A stretch of DNA of 64,000 bases, taken from the NCBI RefSeq assembly GCF_037976325.1, contig NZ_CP150265.1, positions 6,881,001-6,945,000 on the forward strand, given 5' to 3'. Under the pieces are notes generated by a model that had not been told where the DNA came from, made no database searches, and was given only the letters and a program-made list of their open reading frames with translations. The DNA is from Paenibacillus sp. FSL K6-3182. Lineage in GTDB: Bacteria; Bacillota; Bacilli; Paenibacillales; Paenibacillaceae. A program made the position numbers and the translations under genes. Positions 9,359 through 20,057 of the stretch are shown in pieces (positions within the stretch are counted from its first letter, which is position 1; every line of letters begins with the position of its first letter).

Positions 9359-9799
9359 TTAGATCACCTCGGTTTTACCGCCGGCAGCCTGGATTTTCTC
9401 TACCGCAGATTGAGAGAACTTGTTTGCTTTAACAGTAAGTGTAACGCTAACTTCACCATTACCCAAAATTTTGATTCCTGCGAGCGGGTTCTTAACGATC
9501 CCAGTCTCGATGAGAACTTCTGGAGTGACTTCAGTACCTGCTGCAAAAGCATTTAGCTCTTCAATGTTGACAATTGCGTACTCTTTGCGGAACGGGTTGT
9601 TAAATCCGCGTTTCGGCACTCGACGATACAAAGGATTTTGTCCGCCCTCGAAACCAGGACGAACGCCGCCGCCGGAACGAGCGTTTTGACCTTTGTGACC
9701 TTTACCGGCGGTTTTACCGTTACCGGAACCGATACCGCGACCTTTGCGCTTTGGCGCTTGGGTTGAGCCCGGTGCTGGTGCTAGCTCATGCAATTTCAT
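9359..9799 (-). CDS. rplO: 50S ribosomal protein L15
   Basis: 146 residues. A late-assembly core protein of the large subunit. The long basic glycine-rich N-terminal extension ([20 protein letters not shown]) that penetrates 23S rRNA is clear. Its stop codon abuts the secY start, so translation of the two is probably coupled. Confidence 0.98.
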   Translation of the reverse strand: MKLHELAPAPGSTQAPKRKGRGIGSGNGKTAGKGHKGQNARSGGGVRPGFEGGQNPLYRRVPKRGFNNPFRKEYAIVNIEELNAFAAGTEVTPEVLIETGIVKNPLAGIKILGNGEVSVTLTVKANKFSQSAVEKIQAAGGKTEVI

Positions 9800-9838
9800 C
9801 GTTCGTGCACCTCCTTATTTAATTCTTAGAACAGCTAT

Positions 9839-10024
9839 CTATTCTTGTACTTCTTCAACTTTTACCAAGTGACTAACAGTGTTAACCATGCCGCGGACAG
9901 CTGGGCTATCGTTCAAAACAACTGCTTGACGAATCTTCTTAAGACCGAAAGACTCAACCGTTGCACGTTGTTTCTCGTTGCGACCGATTAAACTGCGAAC
10001 GAGGGTGATTTGCAATTTTGCCAT
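9839..10024 (-). CDS. rpmD: 50S ribosomal protein L30
   Basis: 61 residues from the ATG at 10024, which has GGAGGGAAATAAG just upstream. [20 protein letters not shown] followed by a conserved GLKKIRQ segment identifies L30. An in-frame upstream extension exists but overlaps rpsE and lacks family similarity. Confidence 0.97.
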   Translation of the reverse strand: MAKLQITLVRSLIGRNEKQRATVESFGLKKIRQAVVLNDSPAVRGMVNTVSHLVKVEEVQE

Positions 10025-10037
10025 CTTATTTCCCTCC

Positions 10038-10535
10038 TTAGCGTAACAGCTCTTCGACTGTTTTTCCACGAAGCTTAGCAACTTCTTCCACGCGTTTAAG
10101 ACGGGAAAGACCTTCAAGCGTTGCATTAACCATATTCATGGAGTTCGAAGAACCTAGCGATTTCGTCAAGATGTCGCCGACACCAGCAAGTTCAAGTACT
10201 GCACGAACTGGGCCGCCAGCGATAACGCCAGTACCTTCTGAAGCTGGCTTCAAAAGAACTTCACCTGCACCGAAATGTCCGAGTACAAGATGGGGAATAG
10301 TCGTGCCAACGATTGGTACGTGGATCAGGTTTTTCTTAGCATCTTCAATACCTTTGCGGATTGCATCAGGTACTTCGCCTGCTTTACCGATCCCTGCGCC
10401 AACGTAGCCTTTACCGTCGCCGACTACTACTAGTGCACTAAAGCTGAAACGGCGTCCGCCTTTTACAACTTTAGATACGCGATTGATATTAACAACTTTT
10501 TCAGTCAGTTCTAACGTATTTGGATCTACACGCAA
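10038..10535 (-). CDS. rpsE: 30S ribosomal protein S5
   Basis: 165 residues. S5 takes part in decoding fidelity and lines the mRNA entry. The spectinomycin-contacting loop ([13 protein letters not shown], near residues 23-35) is unmodified, and [20 protein letters not shown] and the S5 C-terminal fold follow. It stands between rplR and rpmD in the spc operon. Confidence 0.98.
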   Translation of the reverse strand: MRVDPNTLELTEKVVNINRVSKVVKGGRRFSFSALVVVGDGKGYVGAGIGKAGEVPDAIRKGIEDAKKNLIHVPIVGTTIPHLVLGHFGAGEVLLKPASEGTGVIAGGPVRAVLELAGVGDILTKSLGSSNSMNMVNATLEGLSRLKRVEEVAKLRGKTVEELLR

Positions 10536-10565
10536 GTCGTTTAACCTCCTTATAAATAAAGTCGA

Positions 10566-10934
10566 TTAGAATTCTAGGCCAGCTTCACGAGCTGCTGTAG
10601 CAAGTGCCTGAATTCTGCCGTGATACAAGTAACCGCCGCGATCAAATACTACTTGGGTTACACCCTTAGCTTGAGCGCGTTTCGCAATCAATTCTCCGAC
10701 TTTGCTAGCTGCATCGATGTTACCACCGTTGCCAATTGCTTCAGTCAATTCTTTATCCTGTGTGGATGCAGAAACGATTGTTACTCCTGAAACATCGTCG
10801 ATTAATTGAGCATACATATGCTTGGAGGAACGGAATACAGATAGACGCGGACGTGCAGCTGTACCGTTAATTTTTTTACGAACACGAAGGTGTCTTTTCA
10901 GACGTGCCTTGTTTTTGTCGCCTTTCGTAATCAT
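10566..10934 (-). CDS. rplR: 50S ribosomal protein L18
   Basis: 122 residues. L18 binds 5S rRNA with L5 and attaches it to the large subunit. The basic N-terminus ([20 protein letters not shown]), the [18 protein letters not shown] core and the terminal AREAGLEF are characteristic. Confidence 0.98.
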   Translation of the reverse strand: MITKGDKNKARLKRHLRVRKKINGTAARPRLSVFRSSKHMYAQLIDDVSGVTIVSASTQDKELTEAIGNGGNIDAASKVGELIAKRAQAKGVTQVVFDRGGYLYHGRIQALATAAREAGLEF

Positions 10935-10994
10935 ACAAAGTTCACTCCTTTCTTTCAGCCTTAAGACGCTATCTTAAGCAAACGAACCGTTTGC

Positions 10995-11537
10995 TTATTT
11001 TTTCTTACCAGCTTTACCTTCTTTGCGGATGATGCGTTCGCCTTCATACTTGATACCTTTACCTTTATACGGTTCTGGTTCACGTACGGAACGAATTTTC
11101 GCTGCAGTTGCGCCAACTAGTTCTTTATCGATACCACGAACAGTAATCTTAGTGTTCGCAGGAACGTCGAACTCGATGCCGCTATCTGGAGTGATCTCAA
11201 CTGGGTGAGAGTAACCAACGTTAAGTGTGATTTTGTCTCCAGTTTTGCTTGCACGGTAACCTACGCCAACTAGCTCCAAGTTTTTGGAGAAGCCTTCAGT
11301 AACGCCGCTCACCATGTTAGCGATGATGCTGCGAGTTGTTCCGTGCAACGAGCGATGCAATTTATTATCGGAAGGACGTTCTACTAGGATTTCAGTTTCA
11401 GTTACATTCACAACCATATCTTTGTGAATTTCACGGGAAAGTGAGCCTTTCGGTCCTTTTACAGTAATAACTGTGTTGTCCAAGCTGATTGTTACGCCGT
11501 TAGGCACTTGGATTGGTTTGCGACCAATACGGGACAT
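10995..11537 (-). CDS. rplF: 50S ribosomal protein L6
   Basis: 180 residues containing two L6 folds. L6 lies near the factor-binding site by the sarcin-ricin loop. [15 protein letters not shown] opens the protein and [14 protein letters not shown], the family signature, lies near the C-terminus. Confidence 0.98.
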   Translation of the reverse strand: MSRIGRKPIQVPNGVTISLDNTVITVKGPKGSLSREIHKDMVVNVTETEILVERPSDNKLHRSLHGTTRSIIANMVSGVTEGFSKNLELVGVGYRASKTGDKITLNVGYSHPVEITPDSGIEFDVPANTKITVRGIDKELVGATAAKIRSVREPEPYKGKGIKYEGERIIRKEGKAGKKK

Positions 11538-11568
11538 TGTTACACCTCCTATCTTTGTGACTTGTTAC

Positions 11569-11967
11569 TTACCAAACGTAGCAAACTACTTCGCCGCCAG
11601 ATTTAACTTGGCGAGCTTCTTTATCAGTCATAATCCCTTTGGAAGTGGAAATAATTGCAATTCCAAGTCCACCGAGTACACGAGGGATTTCAGTTGATTG
11701 TGTATAAACGCGAAGGCCTGGTTTTGAAATACGTTTCAAGCCAGTAATAACGCGTTCTTGGTTAGGGCCGTATTTCAAGAAAATACGGATAATCCCTTGT
11801 TTGTTGTCTTCGATATATTCAGCGTCGCGGATAAAACCCTCGCGCTTCAAAATCTCAGCGATTTGCTTCTTCATTTTCGAAGCGGGCATTTCCACGGTCT
11901 CGTGACGAACGACATTCGCGTTACGAATACGCGTCAACATATCTGCAACCGGATCAGACATAACCAT
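11569..11967 (-). CDS. rpsH: 30S ribosomal protein S8
   Basis: 132 residues. S8 binds the central domain of 16S rRNA early in assembly. It opens [18 protein letters not shown], and the C-terminal signature [20 protein letters not shown] is intact. Confidence 0.98.
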   Translation of the reverse strand: MVMSDPVADMLTRIRNANVVRHETVEMPASKMKKQIAEILKREGFIRDAEYIEDNKQGIIRIFLKYGPNQERVITGLKRISKPGLRVYTQSTEIPRVLGGLGIAIISTSKGIMTDKEARQVKSGGEVVCYVW

Positions 11968-11997
11968 TGTGTTAACCTCCTTCCCAAACTAGGCTGA

Positions 11998-12183
11998 TTA
12001 CCAGCTTGCTTTTTTAACGCCAGGAATCTGGCCCTTATGTGCTAACTCACGGAAACAAATCCGGCAAACTTTAAACTTTTGCAAAACAGAATGCGGACGG
12101 CCGCAACGCTCACAGCGCGTATACGCGCGCACTTTAAATTTCGGTGTGCGTTGTTGCTTCACTTTCATCGAAGTTTTTGCCAC
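11998..12183 (-). CDS. rpsZ: 30S ribosomal protein S14, zinc-binding type Z
   Basis: 61 residues, the short form. Cysteines C24, C27, C40 and C43 (TRCERCGRP and VCRICFREL) form the zinc ribbon, distinguishing it from the long zinc-free S14. It sits between rplE and rpsH as in other Firmicutes. Bacteria of this group often carry a zinc-free copy elsewhere; none is in this window. Confidence 0.98.
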   Translation of the reverse strand: MAKTSMKVKQQRTPKFKVRAYTRCERCGRPHSVLQKFKVCRICFRELAHKGQIPGVKKASW

Positions 12184-12209
12184 TGGGTATTACACCTCCT
12201 AAAAGTGGA

Positions 12210-12752
12210 TTACTTCGTAAACGGCATGCCCATTTGGGTCAGCAGTTCACGAGATTCTTCGTCCGTTTTTGCCGTCGTGACGATGACGATGTCCATACCG
12301 CGCACTTTATCGACTTTGTCGTACTCGATCTCTGGGAATATCAATTGCTCTTTCAAACCAAGCGTATAGTTACCGCGGCCATCAAAAGCTTTGTTTGATA
12401 CACCGCGGAAGTCACGTACACGCGGAAGAGAAATGTTGAACAGTTTATCAAGGAAATGGTACATACGCTCACCGCGCAAAGTAACTTTAACCCCGATTGG
12501 CATGTTCTCACGAAGCTTAAAGCCTGCAATAGACTTCTTCGCACGAGTAACGACTGGTTTTTGACCGGAAATGATACGTAGTTCTTCAACAGCTACATCA
12601 AGGATTTTCGAATTGGAAACCGCTTCGCCTACCCCCATGTTGATAACTACCTTCTCAATTTTCGGCACTTGCATAACAGACGTATAGTTGAACTTCTGCA
12701 TAAGAGCAGGAGTTATTTCGTTTAAGAAACGACCTTTCAATCTTGCTGCCAT
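12210..12752 (-). CDS. rplE: 50S ribosomal protein L5
   Basis: 180 residues, close to the typical 179. L5 binds 5S rRNA and contacts P-site tRNA and S13. The signatures [15 protein letters not shown] near residue 30 and [20 protein letters not shown] near 110 are plain. Confidence 0.98.
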   Translation of the reverse strand: MAARLKGRFLNEITPALMQKFNYTSVMQVPKIEKVVINMGVGEAVSNSKILDVAVEELRIISGQKPVVTRAKKSIAGFKLRENMPIGVKVTLRGERMYHFLDKLFNISLPRVRDFRGVSNKAFDGRGNYTLGLKEQLIFPEIEYDKVDKVRGMDIVIVTTAKTDEESRELLTQMGMPFTK

Positions 12753-12783
12753 TGATCATGGACCTCCTTTCCTACCGTAACGA

Positions 12784-13137
12784 TTAGTCGATTACTTCTC
12801 CGGAACGTTTCGCGATCCGAACTTTCTTGCCGTTGTCTAGCACTTTGTATCCGATACGTGTTACTTTACCGCTCTTCGGATCGATATGCATAACGTTTGA
12901 TACGTGAATTGGTGCTTCTTGTTCGATAATACCGCCCTGTGGATTAGCTTGTGATGGACGAGTATGTTTCTTAACAGTATTTACACCTTCTACAAGAACG
13001 CGATTTTCACGCGGGTATGCAGCGATAACGCGGCCCTTCTTACCTTTATCTTTACCGGTAATTACGATAACCGTATCGTCTTTTTTCACGTGCAATTTGT
13101 TGTTATGGGATTCGAGTACTTTTTTCAGCCTTGGCAT
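12784..13137 (-). CDS. rplX: 50S ribosomal protein L24
   Basis: 117 residues. One of two assembly-initiator proteins of the large subunit; it contains a KOW motif ([20 protein letters not shown] near residues 19-38). The [18 protein letters not shown] stretch is typical. It lies between rplN and rplE. Confidence 0.98.
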   Translation of the reverse strand: MPRLKKVLESHNNKLHVKKDDTVIVITGKDKGKKGRVIAAYPRENRVLVEGVNTVKKHTRPSQANPQGGIIEQEAPIHVSNVMHIDPKSGKVTRIGYKVLDNGKKVRIAKRSGEVID

Positions 13138-13183
13138 GAGTTACACCTCCTGCACGCTTGTGCTTTCAAGCTTATATAGGTTG

Positions 13184-13552
13184 TTAGATTACTTCTGGAG
13201 CAAGCGATACGATTTTCATGAAATCTCTATCGCGAAGTTCACGGGCAACTGGTCCAAAGATACGTGTGCCACGTGGGCTTTTGTCTTCTTTAACGATAAC
13301 AGCTGCGTTTTCGTCAAATGCGATGTACGAACCGTCTTTACGACGAACCGAACGTTTTGTACGAACGATAACCGCTTTAACAACGTCACCCTTTTTGACA
13401 ACGCCGCCTGGTGTTGCTTGTTTTACTGAGCAAACGATCAAATCGCCGATGTGTCCAACGCGACGTCCCGTTCCACCAAGTACACGGATACACATCAATT
13501 GTTTTGCGCCAGAGTTGTCAGCAACCGCTAAGCGCGAAAATGGTTGAATCAT
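13184..13552 (-). CDS. rplN: 50S ribosomal protein L14
   Basis: 122 residues, the standard length. L14 forms an intersubunit bridge with 16S r[23 protein letters not shown] and the [20 protein letters not shown] segment identify it. It opens the spc group of genes directly after rpsQ. Confidence 0.98.
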   Translation of the reverse strand: MIQPFSRLAVADNSGAKQLMCIRVLGGTGRRVGHIGDLIVCSVKQATPGGVVKKGDVVKAVIVRTKRSVRRKDGSYIAFDENAAVIVKEDKSPRGTRIFGPVARELRDRDFMKIVSLAPEVI

Positions 13553-13599
13553 TTCAACGTCCTCCTTTCGGAAAAATGCTCAGATACTGCATACGCTCA

Positions 13600-13863
13600 T
13601 TAGATAATTACAGCAACTTCAACAACTTCCACAAGTCTGAAGCGCTTATCTTTCGATAGCGGACGAGTCTCCATGATTTTCACGATGTCGCCAATCTTCG
13701 CTTGGTTATTTTCATCGTGCGCCTTAAATTTTTTCGTAACTTTAATGCGTTTATGGTACAATTCGTGTTTTTTATATGTTTCAATAGCAACTACGATTGT
13801 TTTATCCATCTTGTCGCTTACCACTTTGCCAATTAACACTTTGCGGGCATTGCGTTCGCTCAT
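13600..13863 (-). CDS. rpsQ: 30S ribosomal protein S17
   Basis: 87 residues from ATG 13863, which has GAAGGAGGAAG just upstream and matches the family start ([20 protein letters not shown]); a longer in-frame start at 13887 is poorer. An OB-fold primary 16S-binding protein. The [19 protein letters not shown] region is conserved. Confidence 0.97.
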   Translation of the reverse strand: MSERNARKVLIGKVVSDKMDKTIVVAIETYKKHELYHKRIKVTKKFKAHDENNQAKIGDIVKIMETRPLSKDKRFRLVEVVEVAVII

Positions 13864-13913
13864 GTTCTTCCTCCTTCCTTCAGCCATGATTATGCATTCA
13901 TGTAAGGGATTTA

Positions 13914-14114
13914 CTAGCTGCTAATTCCGAGTTCTCTTTCACGCAAAATCGTTTTAGCACGAGCGATTCCTTTACGCACATCACGGATCCGAGTCGGGTT
14001 ATCCAATTGGCCAGTAGCCAGTTGGAAACGAAGATTGAAAAGCTCTTCTTTAAAACCAGCGACCTGTTGTTCAAGCTCAGCAGAGGTTAGGTTTCTAAAT
14101 TCACTAGCTTTCAT
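13914..14114 (-). CDS. rpmC: 50S ribosomal protein L29
   Basis: 66 residues from the ATG at 14114, overlapping the rplP stop region by 11 bases. L29 is a helical hairpin at the tunnel exit that helps dock trigger factor and [23 protein letters not shown] and [16 protein letters not shown] are diagnostic. Confidence 0.97.
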   Translation of the reverse strand: MKASEFRNLTSAELEQQVAGFKEELFNLRFQLATGQLDNPTRIRDVRKGIARAKTILRERELGISS

Positions 14115-14538
14115 TTGCTTCACCACCCACTTCTTCACGCTTCACGAATTTAGTCTTGATTGGCAATTTATGAGCCGCAAGACGCATCGCTTCACGAGCG
14201 GTTTCTTCGGATACACCAGCAAGTTCAAACAGGATTTTACCTGGTTTAACTACGGCTACCCATTTCTCAACGTTACCTTTACCACTACCCATACGCACTT
14301 CAAGAGGCTTTTGAGTAATAGGTTTTGCAGGGAAAATCTTGATCCAAACTTTACCGCCACGTTTGATGTAGCGAGTCATAGCGATACGAGCCGCTTCAAT
14401 CTGACGGTTTGTGATCCATGATGGTTCTAGAGCTTGTAGACCGAATTCACCGAATGCTACTGTAGTGCCGCCTTTAGCGCGACCCTTCATATGACCGCGT
14501 TGTTGTTTGCGGTGTTTGACACGTTTAGGTACCAACAT
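14104..14538 (-). CDS. rplP: 50S ribosomal protein L16
   Basis: 144 residues. L16 organises the A-site tRNA region of the large subunit. It begins [20 protein letters not shown], and the [20 protein letters not shown] segment and [20 protein letters not shown] are conserved. Its end overlaps rpmC, indicating tight coupling. Confidence 0.98.
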   Translation of the reverse strand: MLVPKRVKHRKQQRGHMKGRAKGGTTVAFGEFGLQALEPSWITNRQIEAARIAMTRYIKRGGKVWIKIFPAKPITQKPLEVRMGSGKGNVEKWVAVVKPGKILFELAGVSEETAREAMRLAAHKLPIKTKFVKREEVGGEANES

Positions 14539-14540
14539 GA

Positions 14541-15203
14541 TTAGTTGCCTCCTTCCTGGGGAGCTTTCTTCTTAATCGGAAGGACTTCGCCGCGATAGAT
14601 CCATACTTTAACGCCGATACGGCCGTATGTTGTAGCCGCTTCAGCCGTGCCATAATCGATATCTGCACGTAGTGTATGAAGTGGTACTGTTCCTTCGCTG
14701 TAGCCTTCCGAACGTGCGATTTCCGCGCCACCGAGACGACCGCTAACTGCGGTTTTGATCCCTTTAGCACCTGAACGCATGGAGCGTTGAATTGCTTGCT
14801 TCAATGCGCGACGGAAAGATACACGACGCTCAAGTTGTTGTGCAATGCTTTCAGCTACAAGAATAGCGTCAAGATCTGCATGTTTGATTTCAGAAATGTT
14901 GATGTGAACTTTTTTGCCTTTAGAAATTTTACCAAGCTCAGTACGTAGGTTTTCTACCTCAGAACCGCCTTTACCAATAACCATACCTGGTTTTGCGGTT
15001 TGAATCGTAACGTTCACGCGGTTAGCTGCACGTTCGATCTCGATGTGAGAAACTGCTGCGTCTTTCAGCTTGTTTTTCAAATATTCACGGATTTTAACGT
15101 CTTCCATAAGAAGATCGCCGAAATCTTTGCCAGCGAACCATTTGGACTCCCAATCACGGATAACACCGACCCGGAAGCCTATTGGATTTACCTTTTGACC
15201 CAC
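14541..15203 (-). CDS. rpsC: 30S ribosomal protein S3
   Basis: 220 residues from a GTG at 15203, chosen because AAGGAGGGAATAC precedes it and the product starts [20 protein letters not shown] like other S3 proteins; a longer frame upstream overlaps rplV. S3 forms part of the mRNA entry tunnel. The KH type II domain with [16 protein letters not shown] near residues 73-88 is clear. Confidence 0.97.
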   Translation of the reverse strand: MGQKVNPIGFRVGVIRDWESKWFAGKDFGDLLMEDVKIREYLKNKLKDAAVSHIEIERAANRVNVTIQTAKPGMVIGKGGSEVENLRTELGKISKGKKVHINISEIKHADLDAILVAESIAQQLERRVSFRRALKQAIQRSMRSGAKGIKTAVSGRLGGAEIARSEGYSEGTVPLHTLRADIDYGTAEAATTYGRIGVKVWIYRGEVLPIKKKAPQEGGN

Positions 15204-15216
15204 ACGTATTCCCTCC

Positions 15217-15552
15217 TTATTTTTCAGATACCACCAAGGTAATGTGGCTGGTTCTTTTATTGATCCGGCTTGCGCGACCCATCGCACGTGGACGGAAACG
15301 TTTCATCGTTGGCCCTTGGTTAACAAAGGCTTGCGAGATAACCAATTTGTTCACGTCAAGCTGGTAGTTATGCTCAGCGTTAGCAATCGCAGAGTTCAAC
15401 AGCTTCTCCAAAATTGGGGATGCAGACTTAGGCGTGTGACGCAAAATCGCGATTGCTTCGCCAACTTGTTTACCGCGAATCAAATCCGCAACAAGCTGTG
15501 CTTTACGAGGTGCAATACGAATATATTTAGCGTGCGCTTTAGCTTCTGGCAT
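15217..15552 (-). CDS. rplV: 50S ribosomal protein L22
   Basis: 111 residues. L22 contacts every 23S domain and its long beta hairpin lines the exit tunnel. The hairpin sequence ([20 protein letters not shown]) shows no deletion like those seen in macrolide-resistant mutants. It opens [20 protein letters not shown]. Confidence 0.98.
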   Translation of the reverse strand: MPEAKAHAKYIRIAPRKAQLVADLIRGKQVGEAIAILRHTPKSASPILEKLLNSAIANAEHNYQLDVNKLVISQAFVNQGPTMKRFRPRAMGRASRINKRTSHITLVVSEK

Positions 15553-15595
15553 GTAGGAACCTCCTCTCGTTCAGTTAGAGATGTTTAAGGGCAAA

Positions 15596-15877
15596 TTAAC
15601 GTCTGCCCGTTTTTTTGTCTTCACCGGCATGGCCTTTATACGTACGAGTTGGTGCAAATTCACCAAGCTTGTGTCCAACCATATCTTCCGTTACATATAC
15701 AGGCACGTGCTTGCGTCCGTCATATACCGCAAACGTGTGACCTATGAATTGTGGGAAAATGGTCGAGCGGCGGGACCAGGTTTTGATAACGACCTTTTTC
15801 TCAGCTTCGTTCAATACCTCGACTTTTTTAAGCAGGTATCCGTCAATAAACGGACCTTTCTTTAAACTGCGACCCAT
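15596..15877 (-). CDS. rpsS: 30S ribosomal protein S19
   Basis: 93 residues from ATG 15877, matching [20 protein letters not shown] of the family; an upstream ATG six codons earlier overlaps the ribosome binding site. S19 is in the head with S13. The signature [17 protein letters not shown] [19 protein letters not shown] is near the end. Confidence 0.98.
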   Translation of the reverse strand: MGRSLKKGPFIDGYLLKKVEVLNEAEKKVVIKTWSRRSTIFPQFIGHTFAVYDGRKHVPVYVTEDMVGHKLGEFAPTRTYKGHAGEDKKTGRR

Positions 15878-15944
15878 TTGTGTTCCTCCCTTCAAATAAG
15901 CGGTAGCGATACTTTCGTATCACGCGGTTTTTATCAAGCAGCTA

Positions 15945-16775
15945 TTATTTCGTGCGACGACGAATAATGTATTGGCTTGATGCTTTTTTCTTCTTACGTG
16001 TTTTGTAACCAAGAGTTGGTTTACCCCATGGTGACAACGGAGATTTACGTCCGATTGGAGCACGGCCTTCACCACCACCGTGTGGGTGATCGTTAGGGTT
16101 CATGACAACACCACGTACAGTAGGACGATTGCCTAACCAACGGTTACGGCCGGCTTTACCGATTTTCACGAGTTCGTGATCTTCGTTACCAACAGAACCA
16201 ATTGTTGCACGGCAAGTGTTCAAGATACGACGAACTTCACCTGAAGACAAACGAACGGATACATAGTTTTCTTCTTTACCAAGAAGTTGAGCACTAGTAC
16301 CAGCTGCACGAACAAGTTGTCCGCCTTTGCCTGGTTTCAATTCGATGTTGTGGATAACTGTACCGACAGGGATATTAACAAGCGGCATTGCATTGCCGGG
16401 TTTAATATCAGAGCCTACTCCAGATACCACTTGATCTCCAACTTTCAAACCTTTAGGAGCGATGATATATGCTTTTGCACCATCAACATAATGGATCAAA
16501 GCGATGTTGGAAGAACGGTTTGGATCATACTCGATCGTAGCTACGTTACCAACGATACCGTCTTTAGTACGTTTGAAGTCGATGATACGGTATTTACGTT
16601 TGTGTCCGCCGCCATGGTGACGAACCGTAATTTTACCTTGGTTGTTGCGTCCAGCTTTTTTGAAAAGTGGAGCAAGCAACGATTTCTCCGGTGTACTTGT
16701 CGTGATCTCTTCGAAAGTCGAGACCGACATGTTACGACGTGCAGGAGAGGTCGGTTTGTACTTTTTAATAGGCAC
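15945..16775 (-). CDS. rplB: 50S ribosomal protein L2
   Basis: 276 residues. L2 is needed for subunit association and peptidyl transfer. The conserved [20 protein letters not shown] loop, which holds the functionally important His, is present near residue 225. [20 protein letters not shown] opens the protein. Confidence 0.98.
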   Translation of the reverse strand: MPIKKYKPTSPARRNMSVSTFEEITTSTPEKSLLAPLFKKAGRNNQGKITVRHHGGGHKRKYRIIDFKRTKDGIVGNVATIEYDPNRSSNIALIHYVDGAKAYIIAPKGLKVGDQVVSGVGSDIKPGNAMPLVNIPVGTVIHNIELKPGKGGQLVRAAGTSAQLLGKEENYVSVRLSSGEVRRILNTCRATIGSVGNEDHELVKIGKAGRNRWLGNRPTVRGVVMNPNDHPHGGGEGRAPIGRKSPLSPWGKPTLGYKTRKKKKASSQYIIRRRTK

Positions 16776-16792
16776 TTTGATTTCCTCCTTTT

Positions 16793-17086
16793 CTAAACAG
16801 ACGTTTCAAAGAATTCAAGTTCTTTGCTATCAGCGCTCAATTGAACGATGGCTTTTTTCCAATCCGGTCTGTATCCGCTATGTTTACCATAACGTTTCGG
16901 TTTACCCGCAACACGCATTGTGTTAACGCCGGTTACTTTTACTTTAAAGATTGATTCAATCGCAAGTTTGATTTCAGTTTTGTTTGAACGAAGATCAACT
17001 TCGAAAACATACTTTTTATCAACCATGTAATCGCTCGTACGTTCCGTGATAACCGGGCGCTTGATAATATCGCGTGGATTTTTCAT
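16793..17086 (-). CDS. rplW: 50S ribosomal protein L23
   Basis: 97 residues. L23 is the main docking site for trigger factor and SRP at the tunnel exit. It begins [20 protein letters not shown], and the internal [20 protein letters not shown] is the family signature. It starts directly after the rplD stop (shared junction at 17086). Confidence 0.98.
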   Translation of the reverse strand: MKNPRDIIKRPVITERTSDYMVDKKYVFEVDLRSNKTEIKLAIESIFKVKVTGVNTMRVAGKPKRYGKHSGYRPDWKKAIVQLSADSKELEFFETSV

Positions 17087-17709
17087 TACGCAAGCACCTC
17101 CTGTACTTTCTCTACTGCTTCTTTAGTGATGATAAGGTTGTCATGCACCAAAACATCCAGAACATTGATGCCGTCAGCTGCAACGAACTTCACACCTGGG
17201 ATGTTACGAGCAGACAATGCTACGTTATCTTCATAATTAGCCGTTACTACAAGAGCTTTGCGGCCAACTTTAAGGTTGCTTAGAATTGCTGCGAATTCTT
17301 TCGTCTTAGGAGCTGCAAATGTCAGTTGATCCAAAACGATAATCTCGTTTGCAATCACTTTCGAAGACAATGCTGATTTAATCGCTAGACGACGAACTTT
17401 CTTAGGAAGTTTGAAGCCATAAGAGCGTGGAGTAGGTCCGAAAACCACACCGCCGCCAACCCATTGCGGGGAGCGAATACTACCTTGACGAGCACGGCCA
17501 GTACCTTTTTGTTTCCAAGGTTTACGACCGCCACCACGTACTTCGGAGCGTCCTTTAGTTTTGTGATTGCCGAAGCGTTCAGATGCTTGTTGATTAACAA
17601 CAGCACTGTGCAAAACGTGAACATTTGGTTGAATTCCGAAAACCGTTTCAGCCAGTTCAAGTTCGCCCACTTGCGCGCCACTCACGTTATATACTGTTAC
17701 TTTTGGCAT
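17086..17709 (-). CDS. rplD: 50S ribosomal protein L4
   Basis: 207 residues. L4 lines the tunnel constriction and in several bacteria represses the S10 operon through its leader RNA. The extended loop ([20 protein letters not shown], near residues 57-76) is unmodified at the macrolide-contact positions. The structured rpsJ leader upstream may be its regulatory target (inference). Confidence 0.98.
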   Translation of the reverse strand: MPKVTVYNVSGAQVGELELAETVFGIQPNVHVLHSAVVNQQASERFGNHKTKGRSEVRGGGRKPWKQKGTGRARQGSIRSPQWVGGGVVFGPTPRSYGFKLPKKVRRLAIKSALSSKVIANEIIVLDQLTFAAPKTKEFAAILSNLKVGRKALVVTANYEDNVALSARNIPGVKFVAADGINVLDVLVHDNLIITKEAVEKVQEVLA

Positions 17710-17737
17710 TTCCTGTTCCTCCTTTCTTTAAGATCAA

Positions 17738-18361
17738 TTATTTCTTAACAGTTTGCTTAACTTTTACGAATCCGTTTTTCGGGCCCGGAATCGAACCTTT
17801 TATTAGAAGAACGTTACGTTCTACATCTACACGGATAACTTCAAGCTTTTGAATCGTAATTGTTTCGTGACCCATATGTCCTGGAAGGCGTTTGCCTTTC
17901 GGTACACGGTTCGCTTGGATAGAACCCATCGAACCTGGTCCACGGTGGTAACGGGAACCGTGAGACATAGGACCCGTGCTTTGTCCCCAACGTTTGATAA
18001 CGCCGGCAAAGCCTTTACCTTTTGAAATACCTGTTACGTCAACGAATTCGCCTTCTGTGAATAGGTCAGCTTTAACTTCTTGGCCAACTTCATAATCACC
18101 TAGATTAATTCCGCGAATTTCACGAACGTAGCGCTTAGGTGTTGTGTTAGCTTTTTTAGCGTGACCAGCTTCTGGCTTGTTCGATCTGCTCTCCTTCTTA
18201 TCGGAGAAACCGAATTGAACTGCTTCGTAGCCATCGTTTTCTTGGTCTTTCTTTTGAAGTACTACGCAAGGTCCAGCTTCGATAACCGTTACAGGAACGA
18301 CATTACCTTCAGCAGTAAACACTTGAGTCATACCAAGTTTTTTTCCTAAGATACCTTTCAT
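17738..18361 (-). CDS. rplC: 50S ribosomal protein L3
   Basis: 207 residues. L3 initiates large-subunit assembly and reaches the peptidyl-transferase centre. It opens [20 protein letters not shown]; the loop [20 protein letters not shown] near residues 125-150 is the part close to the active centre and shows the standard sequence. Confidence 0.98.
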   Translation of the reverse strand: MKGILGKKLGMTQVFTAEGNVVPVTVIEAGPCVVLQKKDQENDGYEAVQFGFSDKKESRSNKPEAGHAKKANTTPKRYVREIRGINLGDYEVGQEVKADLFTEGEFVDVTGISKGKGFAGVIKRWGQSTGPMSHGSRYHRGPGSMGSIQANRVPKGKRLPGHMGHETITIQKLEVIRVDVERNVLLIKGSIPGPKNGFVKVKQTVKK

Positions 18362-18402
18362 GTTGACACCTCATTTCCTTTCTATAATCGCATATGCTGA
18401 TA

Positions 18403-18845
<443 letters not shown>

Positions 18846-18874
18846 ATTATACCGAATCTAATAGGCAAATGCAA
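18846..18874 (-). promoter_or_regulatory. SigA-type promoter of the S10 operon
   Basis: Minus-strand TTGCAT (18874-18869), 17-bp spacer, TATAAT (18851-18846), followed by the leader above. It is close to consensus, as expected for a ribosomal operon. Confidence 0.85.
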
Positions 18875-18954
18875 CATAAAGTTTCTTCTTTCTTTATACC
18901 CTCATACAACTGCGGAAAGATCGTCAATAATGCATTGCAATCTATCCTTACATT

Positions 18955-19020
18955 CGCCCATTATGTCCCTTATTACAAGTATCTAGTACACTATCATTAT
19001 AATAACGGACTTAATGGGCG
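18955..19020. repeat. 9-bp inverted repeat in the tuf/ABC-to-S10 spacer
   Basis: CGCCCATTA (18955-18963) and TAATGGGCG (19012-19020) are perfect inverted copies 48 bp apart. The gene-free stretch 18875-19086 around it is AT-rich; apart from this repeat I see no coding frame or known element in it. Confidence 0.55.
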
Positions 19021-19086
19021 CTATATGATTATATACATCATCCGGATGAAAATACACCACCAAATAACGCCAACCTTCACATTTAC

Positions 19087-19125
19087 AAAAAAAACACGCA
19101 GCGACCACATGTCGCTGCGTGTTTT
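19087..19125 (-). terminator. Rho-independent terminator of the ABC importer operon
   Basis: A perfect 15-bp stem (19125-19111 with 19105-19091), 5-nt loop and a run of T on the minus strand. The 137 bp between it and the ATPase stop (19126-19262) hold nothing I recognise. Confidence 0.9.
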
Positions 19126-19262
19126 CCTTCTATAATAACAGAGTTGAAGTGAAGTATCCGCAGGCTCTGATTCTACTTGTTTAGAAGGTGCAGGCAGCTA
19201 TGACTTTTCTAACAGAGCTGCACACTCTCCATCCAACACTTCATATTCAGAGTTATAACGCC

Positions 19263-20057
19263 CTAACCAAGTACGATACGATCATCCGCAAGTTTCTTTC
19301 CGCTTATCAACTCAAACTCACCTAGCAGTTGTTGTACAGTAAGATCCTTTTTGCGTTCTTCTGGTACATCAAGTATAATCCGGCCTTTGTCCATCATAAT
19401 AAGTCGATTGCCTAGGCGTATAGCCTGCTCCATATTATGAGTAACCATAAGCGTGGTCAAATTCATCTCGCGAACTAGGTTTTCCGTTAAAGTCGTAATG
19501 AGCTCCGCTCTTGAAGGATCAAGCGCTGCCGTATGTTCATCAAGCAATAAGATTTGCGGTCTTGTAAAGGTAGCCATTAATAGGCTTAACGCTTGGCGTT
19601 CTCCACCTGACAATAAACCCACCTTTGCCCCAAGTCGATTTTCGAGACCTATACCGAGGCGCTGCAGCTCTTTCTTAAAAATGGCACGTTTTGCGCGTGT
19701 TACACCAAAGGAAAAACCACGTGACTTTCCACGAGCATAAGCTATCGCTAAATTTTCTTCAATGGACATACGTGGCGCTGTTCCTGCCATCGGATCCTGA
19801 AATACTCGGCCAATCCAGCGGCTGCGCTCATATTCCGATAGATGACTTATATCGTTGCCGTCAATTCGCACTTCGCCCGCGTCCGGCTTCATCACGCCGG
19901 ATATAATGTTCATTAATGTAGATTTGCCTGCTCCGTTACTACCGATAACCGTAATAAAATCGCCTGGCTTCATAATAAGATTGGCACCTACGAGCGCTGT
20001 CTTCTCATCAACGGTACCAGGATTAAACAGCTTGGACACTTTAGCGATCTCCAACAT
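19263..20057 (-). CDS. ABC importer ATP-binding protein (TrpZ-like family)
   Basis: 264 residues. Walker A GSNGAGKST near residue 38, signature LSGGERQAL near 150 and Walker B LLLDEHTAALD near 170 are intact. The DEHTAALD form is usual in ATPases that pair with branched-chain-like permeases and the PF04392 substrate-binding family. It starts at the permease stop (junction 20057) and is the last gene of a lipoprotein-permease-ATPase operon. The substrate is not shown by sequence; relatives in streptococci (TrpXYZ) are linked to tryptophan or tyrosine. Confidence 0.93.
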   Translation of the reverse strand: MLEIAKVSKLFNPGTVDEKTALVGANLIMKPGDFITVIGSNGAGKSTLMNIISGVMKPDAGEVRIDGNDISHLSEYERSRWIGRVFQDPMAGTAPRMSIEENLAIAYARGKSRGFSFGVTRAKRAIFKKELQRLGIGLENRLGAKVGLLSGGERQALSLLMATFTRPQILLLDEHTAALDPSRAELITTLTENLVREMNLTTLMVTHNMEQAIRLGNRLIMMDKGRIILDVPEERKKDLTVQQLLGEFELISGKKLADDRIVLG